Source of the DNA: Cohnella rhizosphaerae
Lineage (GTDB): Bacteria; Bacillota; Bacilli; Paenibacillales; Paenibacillaceae
NCBI RefSeq assembly: GCF_029525575.1
Contig: NZ_JAPDIA010000007.1
Location: 620,001 to 684,000, forward strand
Length of the DNA stretch: 64,000 bases
Reading direction: 5' to 3'
Shown: positions 17,985 to 27,070 of the stretch, in pieces
Position numbering within the stretch: position 1 is the stretch's first letter
How the letters are laid out: each line of letters opens with the position of its first letter
Translations under genes and position numbers: made by a program
Notes under the pieces: model-generated
What the model was told of the DNA's origin: nothing
The model's input: the letters and a program-made list of their open reading frames with translations, nothing else
Databases searched by the model: none

Positions 17985-20090
17985 TTATGAAGCCAAAGTT
18001 AGATTTTTAAGGCGAAGGGCGGTCATGGCGGCCATCTCGCGCGTCACTTTGCCGGCAGGATCGAAGGCGCCCGCGGCGCCGAGCAGGATGCCCTTGTCCG
18101 CGACCGCGTTCACGTAAGGCAGCGCCGCCGCCCTTATGCTGGCGGCATCCCGCCAGGCCGTACCGCTGCTTGATTCGGAGAGACCGAACGCGCGGCCGAT
18201 CATGACGGCCATTTGCTCGCGCGTGATCGGATCGCCGGGCTTGAAGGCGGAAGCCGATACGCCGTTCACGATGCCGGCCCGGGCGGCCCGCACGACGGCC
18301 GCATAATACCAGGCGGACGGCGGAACATCGGCGAACGAGACGTTGCTATCCGCCACGGAGTCGGTCTCGGCCACGGGGGCCAGCCGGTCGCCGGCCAGCC
18401 TGACGAGCAGGGCGGCGAACTCGGCGCGCGTGATGCCGCGCTTCGGCTCGAAGCGGAGCGGGGAAGCGCTCGTGCCGGAGAGCAGCTTGGCCGCATAGGC
18501 TTCATGAACGGCATCCGAAGCCCAGCCGGCGATTTGCCGTTCGTCCGCGAACCGCTCGGCGGCGATTCTGTAAAGACGGGAAGCCCCGGTTGCGTAACGG
18601 TCGTAAGCGATTAACGCCAGCAGCGCCTGCTCGGTCGCGATCGGATCGGCCGCGCCGCCGGGCGCGTGCGCGAAGCGGCCGTCCGTCGTCCGGTACGCCA
18701 GCAGCGCTTCCGGCAGGCTGCCGCCGGCTTTGACGAAGGCGGAGCCGGCGGGATCGCGTCCCGCCGCGGCCAGGCCGATGACGACCTGCGCGGCCGTCTC
18801 GCTGTTCGCGTCGCGCTCGAGCTTGAAGCCGCCGTCCGGCAATTGAACGGACGAGAGATACAGGACGGCGCGGTCGATCGCCGAAGCTGCGGAGGCGGCG
18901 CGGACGCTTCCGATTTCCGCAGCGCCGGCCTCCGCTTTCGCGACCGCGCCTGCGTCCGCGCCGTCGGCGACGATTGCGTAAGGCGCGAGCGCGGCCAGCG
19001 CCATCGCTGTGATGTCCGCATTGCCGGCTTCGCCGGCGGACAGCGGGAAGCTGCCGTCGGCGTTTTGCAGCGCCAGCAGCCAGTCGACGAGCTTGGCGCG
19101 CGTCCATACCGCGCCGGCCGGCACGTCGTAGCCGCCGCTGTCGAGCGCGAGCAGCGCGAAGATCGGGCCGTTGGCGCCCTGAAGCGTCAGCTTGGCGTGA
19201 TTGTACACCGCCGCGACCAGATCGTATCCCGCGAACGCGCGGGGATCGGCGCCGGCCGCCCGTGCGGCGAGGACGATGCGCTCCAGGTCGGTCGCCTTGC
19301 GGAACGTACCGCCGGCCGCCTTCACCTGCGCGGCCAGCTCCGCCAGGTAGGCGTCCGGCACGCCGCCGCCCGAGCGGGCGAGCGCGAAGGCTTCCCATTC
19401 GGACAGCGCGGTCGCCGGCTTGGCGAGCAGAAGCTTGCGGAGCGCCGCAATATCGTCGCCGTATGCGGCGCCCGCCGCCCCGCCGCTTGGAGCGCCGTCG
19501 CTGCCCGCGTTCCCGCCGTCTCCGGCATCTCCGTTGCCCGTAGTGCCTCCGCTGCTACCCTCTCCGCCAGCCTCACCGCCCGTATTTCCGCTATTCCCCG
19601 GATCCGGCGCGCCGACGTCGGCGCCGAGATCGAGCGTATAGCGCCAGACGACCGCATCGCCCGGCTTCAGCCGGTACATGCTGGCGCTTCCGGCGGGATA
19701 CGCGCCGCCGACCTCGTACATCCAGCCGCTTTTCGGCCCGAGATCGAGTTCCGACAGCCCGTCGATGCCGCTCACGTAAAGCGTTTCGCCCGAACCGGAG
19801 GATTGGACCCTGCCCGGCAATGTCCGCTCAAGTACGGAATAGGCCGTGTCTCCATCCTGCAGCACGACCTGCGTGGCCGGGAGCAGCGTGCCGCGCTTGG
19901 CGTCGCCGATAACAGAAAGCACGACGGTGCCGGCAGCGGTGCCGTTATTGCCGACGTCCGATGCTGCTGCGGCAGGCGCTGCCAAACCGGCGAGCATCGC
20001 GATGATCAGCAGGAGTGTCAGCGGCCATGCACGATACTTTCTGAGCGAAGGGGATAAGGGACAATGAAATAACGATCGGATGTACGGCAT
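17985..20090 (-). CDS. SLH-anchored DUF4430 plus alpha-toroid protein, transcobalamin-like surface receptor
   Basis: A secreted protein of 701 residues. A signal peptide (to about 43, APAAAAS) is followed by a DUF4430 domain (50-160: YVSGIDGLSELD, KSGWMYEVGG, DAVVWRYTLDLG), a Gly-rich linker (165-210), an alpha/alpha-toroid region (about 215-520) with squalene-cyclase or prenyltransferase-like repeats (DSGGYDVPAG, LLALQNADGSFPL, LPDGGFKLERD, TTDGRFAHAPG) and three SLH domains (530-701) that bind the cell wall. Animal transcobalamin and intrinsic factor combine the same two folds, toroid first. The start ATG 20090 follows ACGAGG and precedes the signal peptide. It is first in the ECF operon, 38 bases ahead of the lipoprotein. 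I infer that it captures corrinoids at the S-layer. Confidence 0.85.
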   Translation of the reverse strand: MPYIRSLFHCPLSPSLRKYRAWPLTLLLIIAMLAGLAAPAAAASDVGNNGTAAGTVVLSVIGDAKRGTLLPATQVVLQDGDTAYSVLERTLPGRVQSSGSGETLYVSGIDGLSELDLGPKSGWMYEVGGAYPAGSASMYRLKPGDAVVWRYTLDLGADVGAPDPGNSGNTGGEAGGEGSSGGTTGNGDAGDGGNAGSDGAPSGGAAGAAYGDDIAALRKLLLAKPATALSEWEAFALARSGGGVPDAYLAELAAQVKAAGGTFRKATDLERIVLAARAAGADPRAFAGYDLVAAVYNHAKLTLQGANGPIFALLALDSGGYDVPAGAVWTRAKLVDWLLALQNADGSFPLSAGEAGNADITAMALAALAPYAIVADGADAGAVAKAEAGAAEIGSVRAASAASAIDRAVLYLSSVQLPDGGFKLERDANSETAAQVVIGLAAAGRDPAGSAFVKAGGSLPEALLAYRTTDGRFAHAPGGAADPIATEQALLALIAYDRYATGASRLYRIAAERFADERQIAGWASDAVHEAYAAKLLSGTSASPLRFEPKRGITRAEFAALLVRLAGDRLAPVAETDSVADSNVSFADVPPSAWYYAAVVRAARAGIVNGVSASAFKPGDPITREQMAVMIGRAFGLSESSSGTAWRDAASIRAAALPYVNAVADKGILLGAAGAFDPAGKVTREMAAMTALRLKNLTLAS

Positions 20091-20190
20091 GGAGCGAACC
20101 TCGTTTCCGGTAAGATGGGTGCGGCAGGGGGGAGCTATCACAGTACGGCGTCAATTCTCAAATGATTCAAAGTGAAGAGACATACCCGGG

Positions 20191-20381
20191 ACTATCGCGC
20201 AAAAGTACACGATGGGGATGCGCACACGTTCGTCGTTCCGCCTATCGCGCAAAAGTGCAGGATTTTTACTCGACACATTCAGGTTCTCGCTTAAAGAGGC
20301 GAGCTACCGAGCACTTTTGCGCGATCGATCGCACAAACCCGCCATCCCGCCCTTGGATGATGTACTTTTGCACGATAGCGC
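20191..20381. repeat. Four-motif palindromic element, second family
   Basis: Motif TATCGCGCAAAAGTRC occurs twice direct (20191, 20241) and twice inverted (20309, 20362), again in +,+,-,- order but unrelated in sequence to the 12704 element. It sits in the 740-base gap between the riboswitch terminator and the first gene of the ECF operon. Confidence 0.75.
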
Positions 20382-20506
20382 GTGATCGGCGGCCCAAAAG
20401 GGTGCGATTATAGGAAATAAGGGTCTTGGAGCAATCGTTGTGCAAACAGTGCTTTTTAAAACCTCTGCATGCAGGCTCCGCTGGCTCGCGATACGAGATA
20501 ACGGTC

Positions 20507-20637
20507 GGAGTAAAGGAAAAAAGTTACTCTAAAGCCTTGAAGTGCGAGCTATTCGGAGCTGTAGGAGCAAAAAGCTACTCTACAGTCCTCGCGGCATGGT
20601 CGAAATGGTGCTGTAAAGGAAAAAAGTTACTCTAAAG
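20507..20637. repeat. Three interspersed 27-base imperfect palindromes
   Basis: Copies at 20507, 20560 and 20611, spaced about 52 bases, with core GTAAAGGAAAAAAGTTACTC or GTAGGAGCAAAAAGCTACTC. In the middle copy both arms have changed together (CTGTAG / CTACAG), suggesting selection for a hairpin. Confidence 0.65.
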
Positions 20638-20828
20638 CAGTACCGTATTCTCGGCAAGCAACATAGCGAGCGACAGCTAGTCTAAAGGAAGCATAGCTTG
20701 GCGTAACGACGCGAGTGCCGCCGCGAACCTGCTTGGCGGTTCCGGCCTCGGCCTTGCGCCCGCGCCGCAGAGGAAATGCCGCGGACATTGTGCCAACCGT
20801 CACATCGCAGGCGACGATGCCCGACAAT

Positions 20829-20857
20829 TAAAAAAGCCCCTGCCGTTAACAGGGGCT
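20829..20857 (-). terminator. Terminator following the cobalamin riboswitch
   Basis: On the minus strand a stem AGCCCCT / AGGGGCT is followed by six T. It lies about 115 bases beyond the riboswitch core, the usual distance for an expression-platform terminator controlled by cobalamin. Confidence 0.8.
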
Positions 20858-20971
20858 GACATGCAAAGCCGTGCCGAAGTCAAGCCGCGCATGCGTTCGC
20901 CGCGCGAGACGAGCGCGCAATAACGCCGCGGCGTCTTCCCTTCCTTTAGCCCCCGAAGAAAGAGAAACCGA

Positions 20972-21140
20972 CGTTCAAGGCAGGTCTCCTGGCTCTTGCC
21001 TCATCGCTGACGCGGCGCCTTCCCGTCCGTTGGGACAGTGGCATGAGCCGCTTCGCTCCGCAATTACAGTGGCGGGACCGCGCCGGATTCGCACCGGCTT
21101 CCCTATTAAGCCCGTCCGCGCTTCGCGTCGGGGCGCCTTG
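20972..21140 (-). promoter_or_regulatory. Cobalamin riboswitch (AdoCbl/B12 family)
   Basis: Read on the minus strand: GGGAAGCCGGTGCGAATCC near 21103, CGCGGTCCCGCCACTGTAA ending near 21064, and the B12 box AGCCAGGAGACCTGCC at 20994-20979. These are the most conserved elements of the class in the right order. It begins about 30 bases after the LysR stop and is followed by an intrinsic terminator. In cobalamin-replete cells it should shut off the downstream minus-strand genes, which are the DUF4430/ECF operon. Confidence 0.93.
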
Positions 21141-21166
21141 CCGTCATTCGGCTATTCGATTCCTTT

Positions 21167-22313
21167 TTATGATAGACCCCCGCCGCCGCTTTGTCCATCG
21201 GAAGCGCCGAACATGGCGATAAAGCGACGCGCCGCCCGGGTGAGATAGCGATCCTTGAGCCAGACGAGACCGACCTCGGACAGCAGGTCGGCATCCCGGA
21301 TCGGTCGGCATTCGATGCCCGCCAGCGGAAACGTCGACATGACGGACTTGGGCAGCAGCGCGGCGCCGAAGCCATGCGAGACCAGCGTGAGCGCGATCGC
21401 CACGCTGGCGCATTCGCACAGGACGCGCGGACGAAGCTCCGCGGCCGCAAAGGCGCGCATGATCGTCTCGTGCATGACGACCGTGCGGTCGGTCTTCAGC
21501 GAGACGAGCGGGTAAGCCGCCAGCTCGGCGAGGGACAGCGGTTCCGCGCCCGCGCTGACGGCCGGTCCATCCTCCCTCCGCAGGTCCCGTCCCGCCCCGT
21601 CGCACTCCCGCAAGTCCTGTCCCGTTCGATCATCCCTCGGCAAGTTCCGTTGCGCTCCGTCGTACCCCTGCGAGTCCTGTCCAGGTTCGTCGTCCCTCCG
21701 CAGGGCCTGTCCCGTTTCGTCGCCTCCCGGCAAGTCGCCTCCCGGACCGTCTTGCGCCCGCGCGCCATCCTCCGCAGCTCTCCCTGCCGCCGCAGGCAGC
21801 AGCGCGACGATCGGGTCCGAAGGGAGCTGCCGGATCTCGTAGCGCGCCGCGCCGCCGGGAGCTTCGAACGGCAACCGCGCGACGGCGAGCTCGATCTCGC
21901 GGCGGTCCAGCCCCTCCGCCAGAAAGTGGTGGTCGCCTTCGCTCAGCTTGAAGCCGACGTTTGGATACCGCTCCCTGAACCGGCCGAGCGGGCCGGGCAG
22001 CAGCGACGTGCAGGACACGACGGCGCCGACGGACAGCACCCCGCCGACGCCTTCGTCCAGCTCCCGCACCTCCGCCACCGTCTCCTCCAACTGGCGGAGC
22101 AGTCCGGCCGAGCGCTCGCGCAGCCGCTCGCCGGCGGGCGTCAGCCGCAGCCGCTTGCCGGAACGGTCGAACAACGCGACGCCGAGCTCCTCCTCGATCA
22201 GCCGCATCTGCCGGCTCAGCGGCGGCTGCTCCATATGAAGCTTTTTTGGCCGCGGACGTGATCTGGCCCTCTTCGGCCACCGTCAAAAAGTAACGCAGCT
22301 GCCTGACATCCAT
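21167..22313 (-). CDS. LysR-family transcriptional regulator with repeat insert (one apparent frameshift)
   Basis: About 381 residues. The N-terminal winged helix-turn-helix reads MDVRQLRYFLTVAEEGQITSA and, after the break, LHMEQPPLSRQMRLIEEELG, a classical LysR recognition region. The frame breaks at a six-T run (plus strand) near 22237; removing one base joins SAAKK to LHMEQPP. The effector-binding domain (about 115-381) is interrupted by roughly 60 residues of six Asp/Arg/Gly-rich decapeptides (see repeat at 21563), making the protein longer than the usual 290-310 residues. It is divergent from the aminotransferase gene, which it probably regulates. Confidence 0.85.
21563..21742 (-). repeat. 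Six 30-bp repeats inside the LysR gene
   Basis: In-frame minisatellite encoding decapeptides such as GQALRRDDEP, GQDLRECDGA and GRDLRREDGP. It lies in the effector-domain half of the regulator. Confidence 0.85.
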
Positions 22314-22486
22314 CGTTCGAATCCCCCCCTTCTAATCCGTTCCTTCGTAATCTTTCCCTCGGCATCCTCCCGCCGCCCGATTCGTCCTAACATACCTTCA
22401 AGGTATGTTAATCGTACAAAACAGATATTTTAAATATATTTCCGATCGCGCTATTCTACAAGCAACACTTGGCGGGAGGGAACGGG

Positions 22487-23793
22487 ATGGAACGGAACGG
22501 GATGGATCGGAGCGCGCGGGACGGCATGTCCATGAACGGAATCAGGGAGCTTCAGCGTCAAAAGCCGCCGGCGAGGAAGAAACGCAAGGGGAGGACGCCG
22601 TCGAGGAACGAAGCGGGCGTCGGCTGCGCGAGCGGAAACGGGACGGCGAGCGCAATCGGCGATATCGCTACGACCGCGGCTGCGGACGCGCTGCCGCCGC
22701 CTCCGTCCCAAGCCGCCAGCAAGCTTCGCGAGCTGCTGGCGAGCCGGGGCGGCCTTGGCTTCGGACAGTATTTTAGCGATCATATGCTGCTGATGGATTT
22801 CGAGGAAGGGGCCGGCTGGGGCGGGCCGCGAATCGTACCGTATGGGCCGTTGACGATAGACCCGGCCGCGAAGGTTTTCCACTACGGACAGACGGTGTTC
22901 GAGGGCATGAAGGCGTTCAAATGGCGGGACGGCGGGATACGGCTGTTCAGACCGCGGGACCATGTCCGCCGGCTGAACCGTTCCTGCGCGCGCATGTGCG
23001 TGCCCGGGATCGAAGAGGCGCGCTTGCTGGGCGCGCTGCAGCGGCTCGTTGCCGCGGACGCGGATTGGGTGCCCGACGCGCCGGGCACTTCGCTGTACAT
23101 CCGTCCGTTCGTCGTCGCGACCGAGACGCGGCTCGGCGTGGCGCCTTCCCGGTCGTACCGCTTCGTCGCGATTTGTTCGCCGGTCGGCGCTTATTATGCG
23201 GAGGGCGTCCGCCCTGTTCCGATTTACGTGGAAACGGCGCATGTGCGCGCGGTTCCCGGCGGCGTGGGCGACGCCAAGACGGCCGGAAATTATGCGGCGG
23301 GACTTCAAGCGCAGGAAGCGGCATCGCGGCTGGGCTGCGCGCAGGTGCTATGGCTTGACGGCGTGGAGCGGCAATACGTCGAAGAAGTCGGGAGCATGAA
23401 CGCGTTTTTCCGCTTCGGGGACGAGGTCGTCACGCCGCCGCTCGGCGGCAGCATTCTCGCCGGGGTCACCCGGGATTCCGCGCTTAGGCTGCTTCGCGAT
23501 TGGGGCGTCTCCGTCCGGGAGCGTCCGATCGCGATCGGGGGAGGTGGCGGCGGGCTTGCTGGACGGCACGCTGCGCGAGGCGTTCGGCACGGGCACCGCC
23601 GCGGTCGTCTCTCCGATCGGCAGCTTGCATTGGCGCGGGGAACGGCGAACCGTCGGCGACGGGGGAGCCCGGCGAGCTGTCAAAGCGGCTGTACGAGACA
23701 TTGACCGGCATTCAGCGCGGCGAGCTGCCGGACCCGCACCGCTGGATGGCGCCCGTGCCTCCTGCAGCCGTGGCGGACGAAGGCCGGCGATGA
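22487..23793 (+). CDS. ilvE: Branched-chain amino acid aminotransferase (two apparent frameshifts)
   Basis: A PLP-dependent class IV aminotransferase of about 434 residues that interconverts Leu, Ile, Val and their 2-oxo acids. Family segments are clear: FGQYFSDHMLLMDF, FHYGQTVFEGMKAFKWRDG, GVGDAKTAGNYAAGL containing the PLP-binding Lys, QVLWLDGVERQYVEEVGSMN and GTGTAAVVSPIG. The N-terminus carries about 60 extra low-complexity residues. Start ATG 22487 follows GGGAGGG. The frame breaks near 23540 and 23660, each explained by one extra G in a five-G run; removal restores EVAAGLLDGTLREAFGTG and PGELSKRLYETLTGIQ to the end. The gene is divergent from the LysR regulator. Confidence 0.88.
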
Positions 23794-23861
23794 TATCATC
23801 GATGTAGAAGGCCTTCGGGCCCATCGTCCGGCTGCAGCCAGAGAGAAGGTCTGTTTTTTCT

Positions 23862-24984
23862 ATGATAACGCTCATCGTCGCTCTTGCCGTCGTATTGCTG
23901 CTGGCGGCAGCCGTCTATGCCGTGCTCGCCCTCGATCCGGTGTTCGGCGGACAGGCTTACCGGGACCGCGGACATCGCCTGCACCGGTCGCCGCAATTCA
24001 AGGACGGCAAATTCCGCTACCCGCTGCCGACCGCGATGGTGACGTCCGCGGCGGACTATCTGTCCATGCTGCGCGACTTCGCGAAGCGGCGGCCGAACGC
24101 GCGGCCAGCGCCCGGCCGTCTCCCCGTCGTGAAGCTCGATACGTCTTCGATCGGCCGTCCAGGGCCGCTTCGCGTCACCTGGTTCGGCCATTCCGCCGCC
24201 CTGCTCGAGCTCGGCGGCCGCACGCTGCTCCTCGATCCGATGCTGGGGCGCGCGCCGTCGCCGTTTCCCCGCTTTGGCGGCAAGCGCTACGCCGATACGA
24301 TGCCCTTCGAGATCGAGGCGCTCCCGCCGATCGACGCGGTCGTTTTTTCGCACGACCATTACGATCATCTGGACTACGGCACGATACGCAGGCTGCATGC
24401 CAAGGTCGGCCGCTTCTTCGTGCCGCTCGGCGTGGGCGCGCATCTGCGCAGGTGGGGCGTGGACGAGCGCCGCATCGAGGAGCACGACTGGCACGAGACG
24501 TTCGAATGGGAAGGACTGCGGCTGTCGTGCTTGCCGGCCCGGCACTTCTCGGGCAGAGGGCTGACCGGGCGGGACGCGACGCTTTGGTGCTCCTGGGCGA
24601 TCGAAGGCGGCGGGCAAAAGGTGTTTTTCAGCGGCGACAGCGGCTACGGACCGCACTTCGCCGAGATCGGCGAACGCTTCGGGCCGTTCGATCTCGCGCT
24701 GATGGAATGCGGACAGTACGATCCGCGCTGGGCGGCCATCCATATGTCGCCGGAGGAGACCGTTCAGGCCCATGTCGACGTAAAGGGCGGAACGCTGCTG
24801 CCGATTCACTGGGGCGCGTTCACGCTTGCGATGCACGACTGGAACGATCCGGTTCGCAGGGCAGCCGCCGAGGCGGTACGCAGAGGCGTGCGGATGATCG
24901 CTCCGCGTATCGGGGGAGACCGTCGAGATCGGCGGCGCGAACGTCGATGCGAACGCCGGCGCGGCCGCGGAATGGTGGAGGTGA
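23862..24984 (+). CDS. Metallo-beta-lactamase-fold hydrolase, UlaG/NAPE-PLD-like (one apparent frameshift)
   Basis: About 373 residues: an N-terminal membrane helix (residues 3-24) then a metallo-beta-lactamase domain. The metal ligands are visible as SHDHYDHLDY (HxHxDH) with further ligands in PARHFSGRG and FSGDSGYG, and IHWGAFTLA near the end. The layout matches membrane-tethered relatives of N-acyl-phosphatidylethanolamine phospholipase D; substrate unknown. An extra G in the run near 24911 derails the last 24 codons; correcting it gives IGETVEIGG and a TGA at 24982-24984, ten bases before the next gene. The two are probably co-transcribed. Confidence 0.82.
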
Positions 24985-24993
24985 CGGCGTCCT

Positions 24994-25896
24994 ATGCCCA
25001 AGTTTGTCTATGCCGCGCTGATTCTGCTCAGTCTCATCTGGGGCGGCTCGTTCTATTTTATTAAAGTGCTGGTGGAGGACTTCGGGTCGTGGGGCGTCTC
25101 CTTCCTGCGGTCGGCGTTCGGGCTCGCCGCCGTGACGGCGATCATGCTGGCGATGCGCAAGCCGTTCGGGCTGCGCGGCGTCCGCTGGCCCGCGATGGCC
25201 TTCGTCGCGATCGTGAACACGGCGCTGCCCTGGTTCCTCATCGCGCACAGCGAGACGCGGCTCGACAGCGGACTAGCCTCGATCCTGAACGCCACGACGC
25301 CGATCTGGACGATCGTCATCGGCGTATCCGCGTTCCGCGCGTCCTCGAACCGGTACCAGTGGCTGGGCATCGCGGTCGCCTTCGCCGGCGTCGCGCTGCT
25401 GCTCGGCATCACGCCGTCCGCCGTCTCGTCGATCGACGCGGCCGGGCTGCTGCTCATGCTGTCGGCGACGCTGTGCTACGGGCTCGGCTCGCAGCTGTCC
25501 AAGCGGGTGCTGACCGGCTATTCCATGTACCAGCTGACCTTCGGCACGCTGCTGTGCAGCACGATCGCGAGCGGCATCATGGCGCTCGTCGCCGAACCGT
25601 TCCCGGTCGAGCGGCTCGCGGACGGCACGAACCTGCTCATGCTGCTCGGACTCGGCGTCTTCGGCTCGGGCGTCGGCTACATTTTGTTCTACTACATCAT
25701 CCTGGCGGCGAGCGCCGAGATCGCCACGATGGTCACTTACCTCGTCCCCTGCACGGCGCTGGTCTGGGCGTATACGCTGCTCGGCGAGCGTATCGGCTGG
25801 AACATGCTCGCGGGGCTCGTCGTCATCCTCGGCGGCGTGTACCTGGCGGGGCGGAAGCGGCGGGCATTGCCCGCGCAGCCGGCTGCCAAAGCATAA
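24994..25896 (+). CDS. EamA/DMT-family transporter
   Basis: A 300-residue membrane protein with ten predicted helices in two EamA repeats (about 5-135 and 150-285). It begins PKFVYAALILLSLIWGGSFY, with the WGGSF motif common in this superfamily, and carries ATTPIWTIVIG in the first half. Members export metabolites, amino acids or drugs; the cargo is not predictable. The start ATG 24994 uses GGAGGTGA that overlaps the end of the hydrolase gene, and a strong terminator follows. Confidence 0.9.
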   Translation: MPKFVYAALILLSLIWGGSFYFIKVLVEDFGSWGVSFLRSAFGLAAVTAIMLAMRKPFGLRGVRWPAMAFVAIVNTALPWFLIAHSETRLDSGLASILNATTPIWTIVIGVSAFRASSNRYQWLGIAVAFAGVALLLGITPSAVSSIDAAGLLLMLSATLCYGLGSQLSKRVLTGYSMYQLTFGTLLCSTIASGIMALVAEPFPVERLADGTNLLMLLGLGVFGSGVGYILFYYIILAASAEIATMVTYLVPCTALVWAYTLLGERIGWNMLAGLVVILGGVYLAGRKRRALPAQPAAKA

Positions 25897-25905
25897 AACC
25901 AACAA

Positions 25906-25954
25906 ACGACAGCGGCCTCGCCAGTCTTGGACTGGGCGGGGCCGCTGTCGTTTT
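25906..25954 (+). terminator. Rho-independent terminator
   Basis: Stem ACGACAGCGGCC / GGCCGCTGTCGT followed by TTTT, ending the hydrolase-transporter unit. Confidence 0.9.
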
Positions 25955-26078
25955 CGTTGCCGAACAGCGCCGATTCATCCGAAAAGTCTCCGAAATCTAA
26001 TGTTTTTTGACTATGGTCTCTCGTTTTTGGTCTAGGAAGCGCCCGGCCGTTTTTTTAGAATTACAACTAACAGGAAAA

Positions 26079-26093
26079 TGAAAGCGTTTTACA
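26079..26093 (+). promoter_or_regulatory. cre-like operator TGAAAGCGTTTTACA
   Basis: Matches the 8656 site at 13 of 15 positions. It lies immediately before the ribosome site of the first gene of carbohydrate locus 2, a position suited to a roadblock repressor such as CcpA. Confidence 0.5.
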
Positions 26094-26109
26094 GAAAGGG
26101 GAGACGTTC

Positions 26110-27056
26110 ATGGACGCAAGGGTCGAACGCAAGAGGAAGCGAACGCGCTGGCGCAAGCATGACACCGAGCTGACGCTGCTCGCGCTCCCGACCGCGGTCT
26201 GGTACATTCTGTTCTGCTTTTTGCCGATGTTCGGCGTCATTATCGCGTTCAAAAACTTCAAGATCCACGGAAACTTCGTCGACAATGTCCTGAACAGCGC
26301 ATGGGTCGGCTTCAAAAATTTCGAATTCCTGTTCAAATCGAACGACGCCTGGATCGTCGTACGCAACACGATCGGCTACAACATCATCTTTATTATCCTG
26401 GGCATCGCCGTTCCCGTCACGCTCGCGCTGATGGTCGGACAGCTGCACAGCCGCAAGGCGGCCAAGGTGTACCAAACGATGATGTTCCTGCCTTACTTCC
26501 TCTCCTGGGTCGTCGTATCCGCCGTCGTCTGGGCGTTCCTGAGTTATGATAAAGGCATTTTCAACCAATGGCTGTCCGACTTCAGCCGGGACCCCAAGAA
26601 CTGGTACATGGAAGCGTCCTATTGGCCGTATTTCCTCGTCTTCATGAATATGTGGAAGGGCCTCGGATACGGGATGGTCATCTATCTGGCGACGATCACG
26701 AGCATGGATTCGACTTATTACGAAGCGGCGGTCATCGACGGCGCGACCAAGTGGCAGCAGACCCGGTACATTACGCTCCCCCCCTGATGAAGTTCGTTAT
26801 CGTGCTGATGTTCATTCTGGCGGTCGGCCACATTTTCTCCACGGACTTCGGCCTGTTCTTCCAGGTGCCCCGGGATTCCAACTCGCTGTATAACGTGACC
26901 ACGACGGTAGACGTACTCGTCTTCAAGCAGCTCAAGACGGCGACGGTCGGCATGGCTTCCGCTTCGTCGTTCCTGCAATCCGTGCTCGGGTGCGCGATGA
27001 TATTGACCGCGAACTGGGTCGTCCGCAGAGTCGATCCGGACAGCGCGATGATCTAG
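26110..27056 (+). CDS. Sugar ABC transporter permease, LplB type (one apparent frameshift)
   Basis: A membrane permease of about 315 residues of the LplB/YteP subgroup of CUT1 importers, which typically serve polymeric plant or host sugars. Six helices; the EAA loop is YYEAAVIDGATKWQQ then TRYITLP. The frame breaks in a seven-C run near 26783; adding one C gives ITLPPLMKFVIVLMFIL and continues to AMI at 27056, so the two halves are one gene. It starts at ATG after AAAGGGGAG. Followed 14 bases later by the partner permease. Confidence 0.88.
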
Positions 27057-27070
27057 AAAGGAGGCTGGCT

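Noticed and set aside
20627..20827. 66-codon minus-strand frame directly after the riboswitch terminator
   Set aside because: No ATG or ribosome site, no recognisable motif, and it overlaps one of the palindromic repeats.
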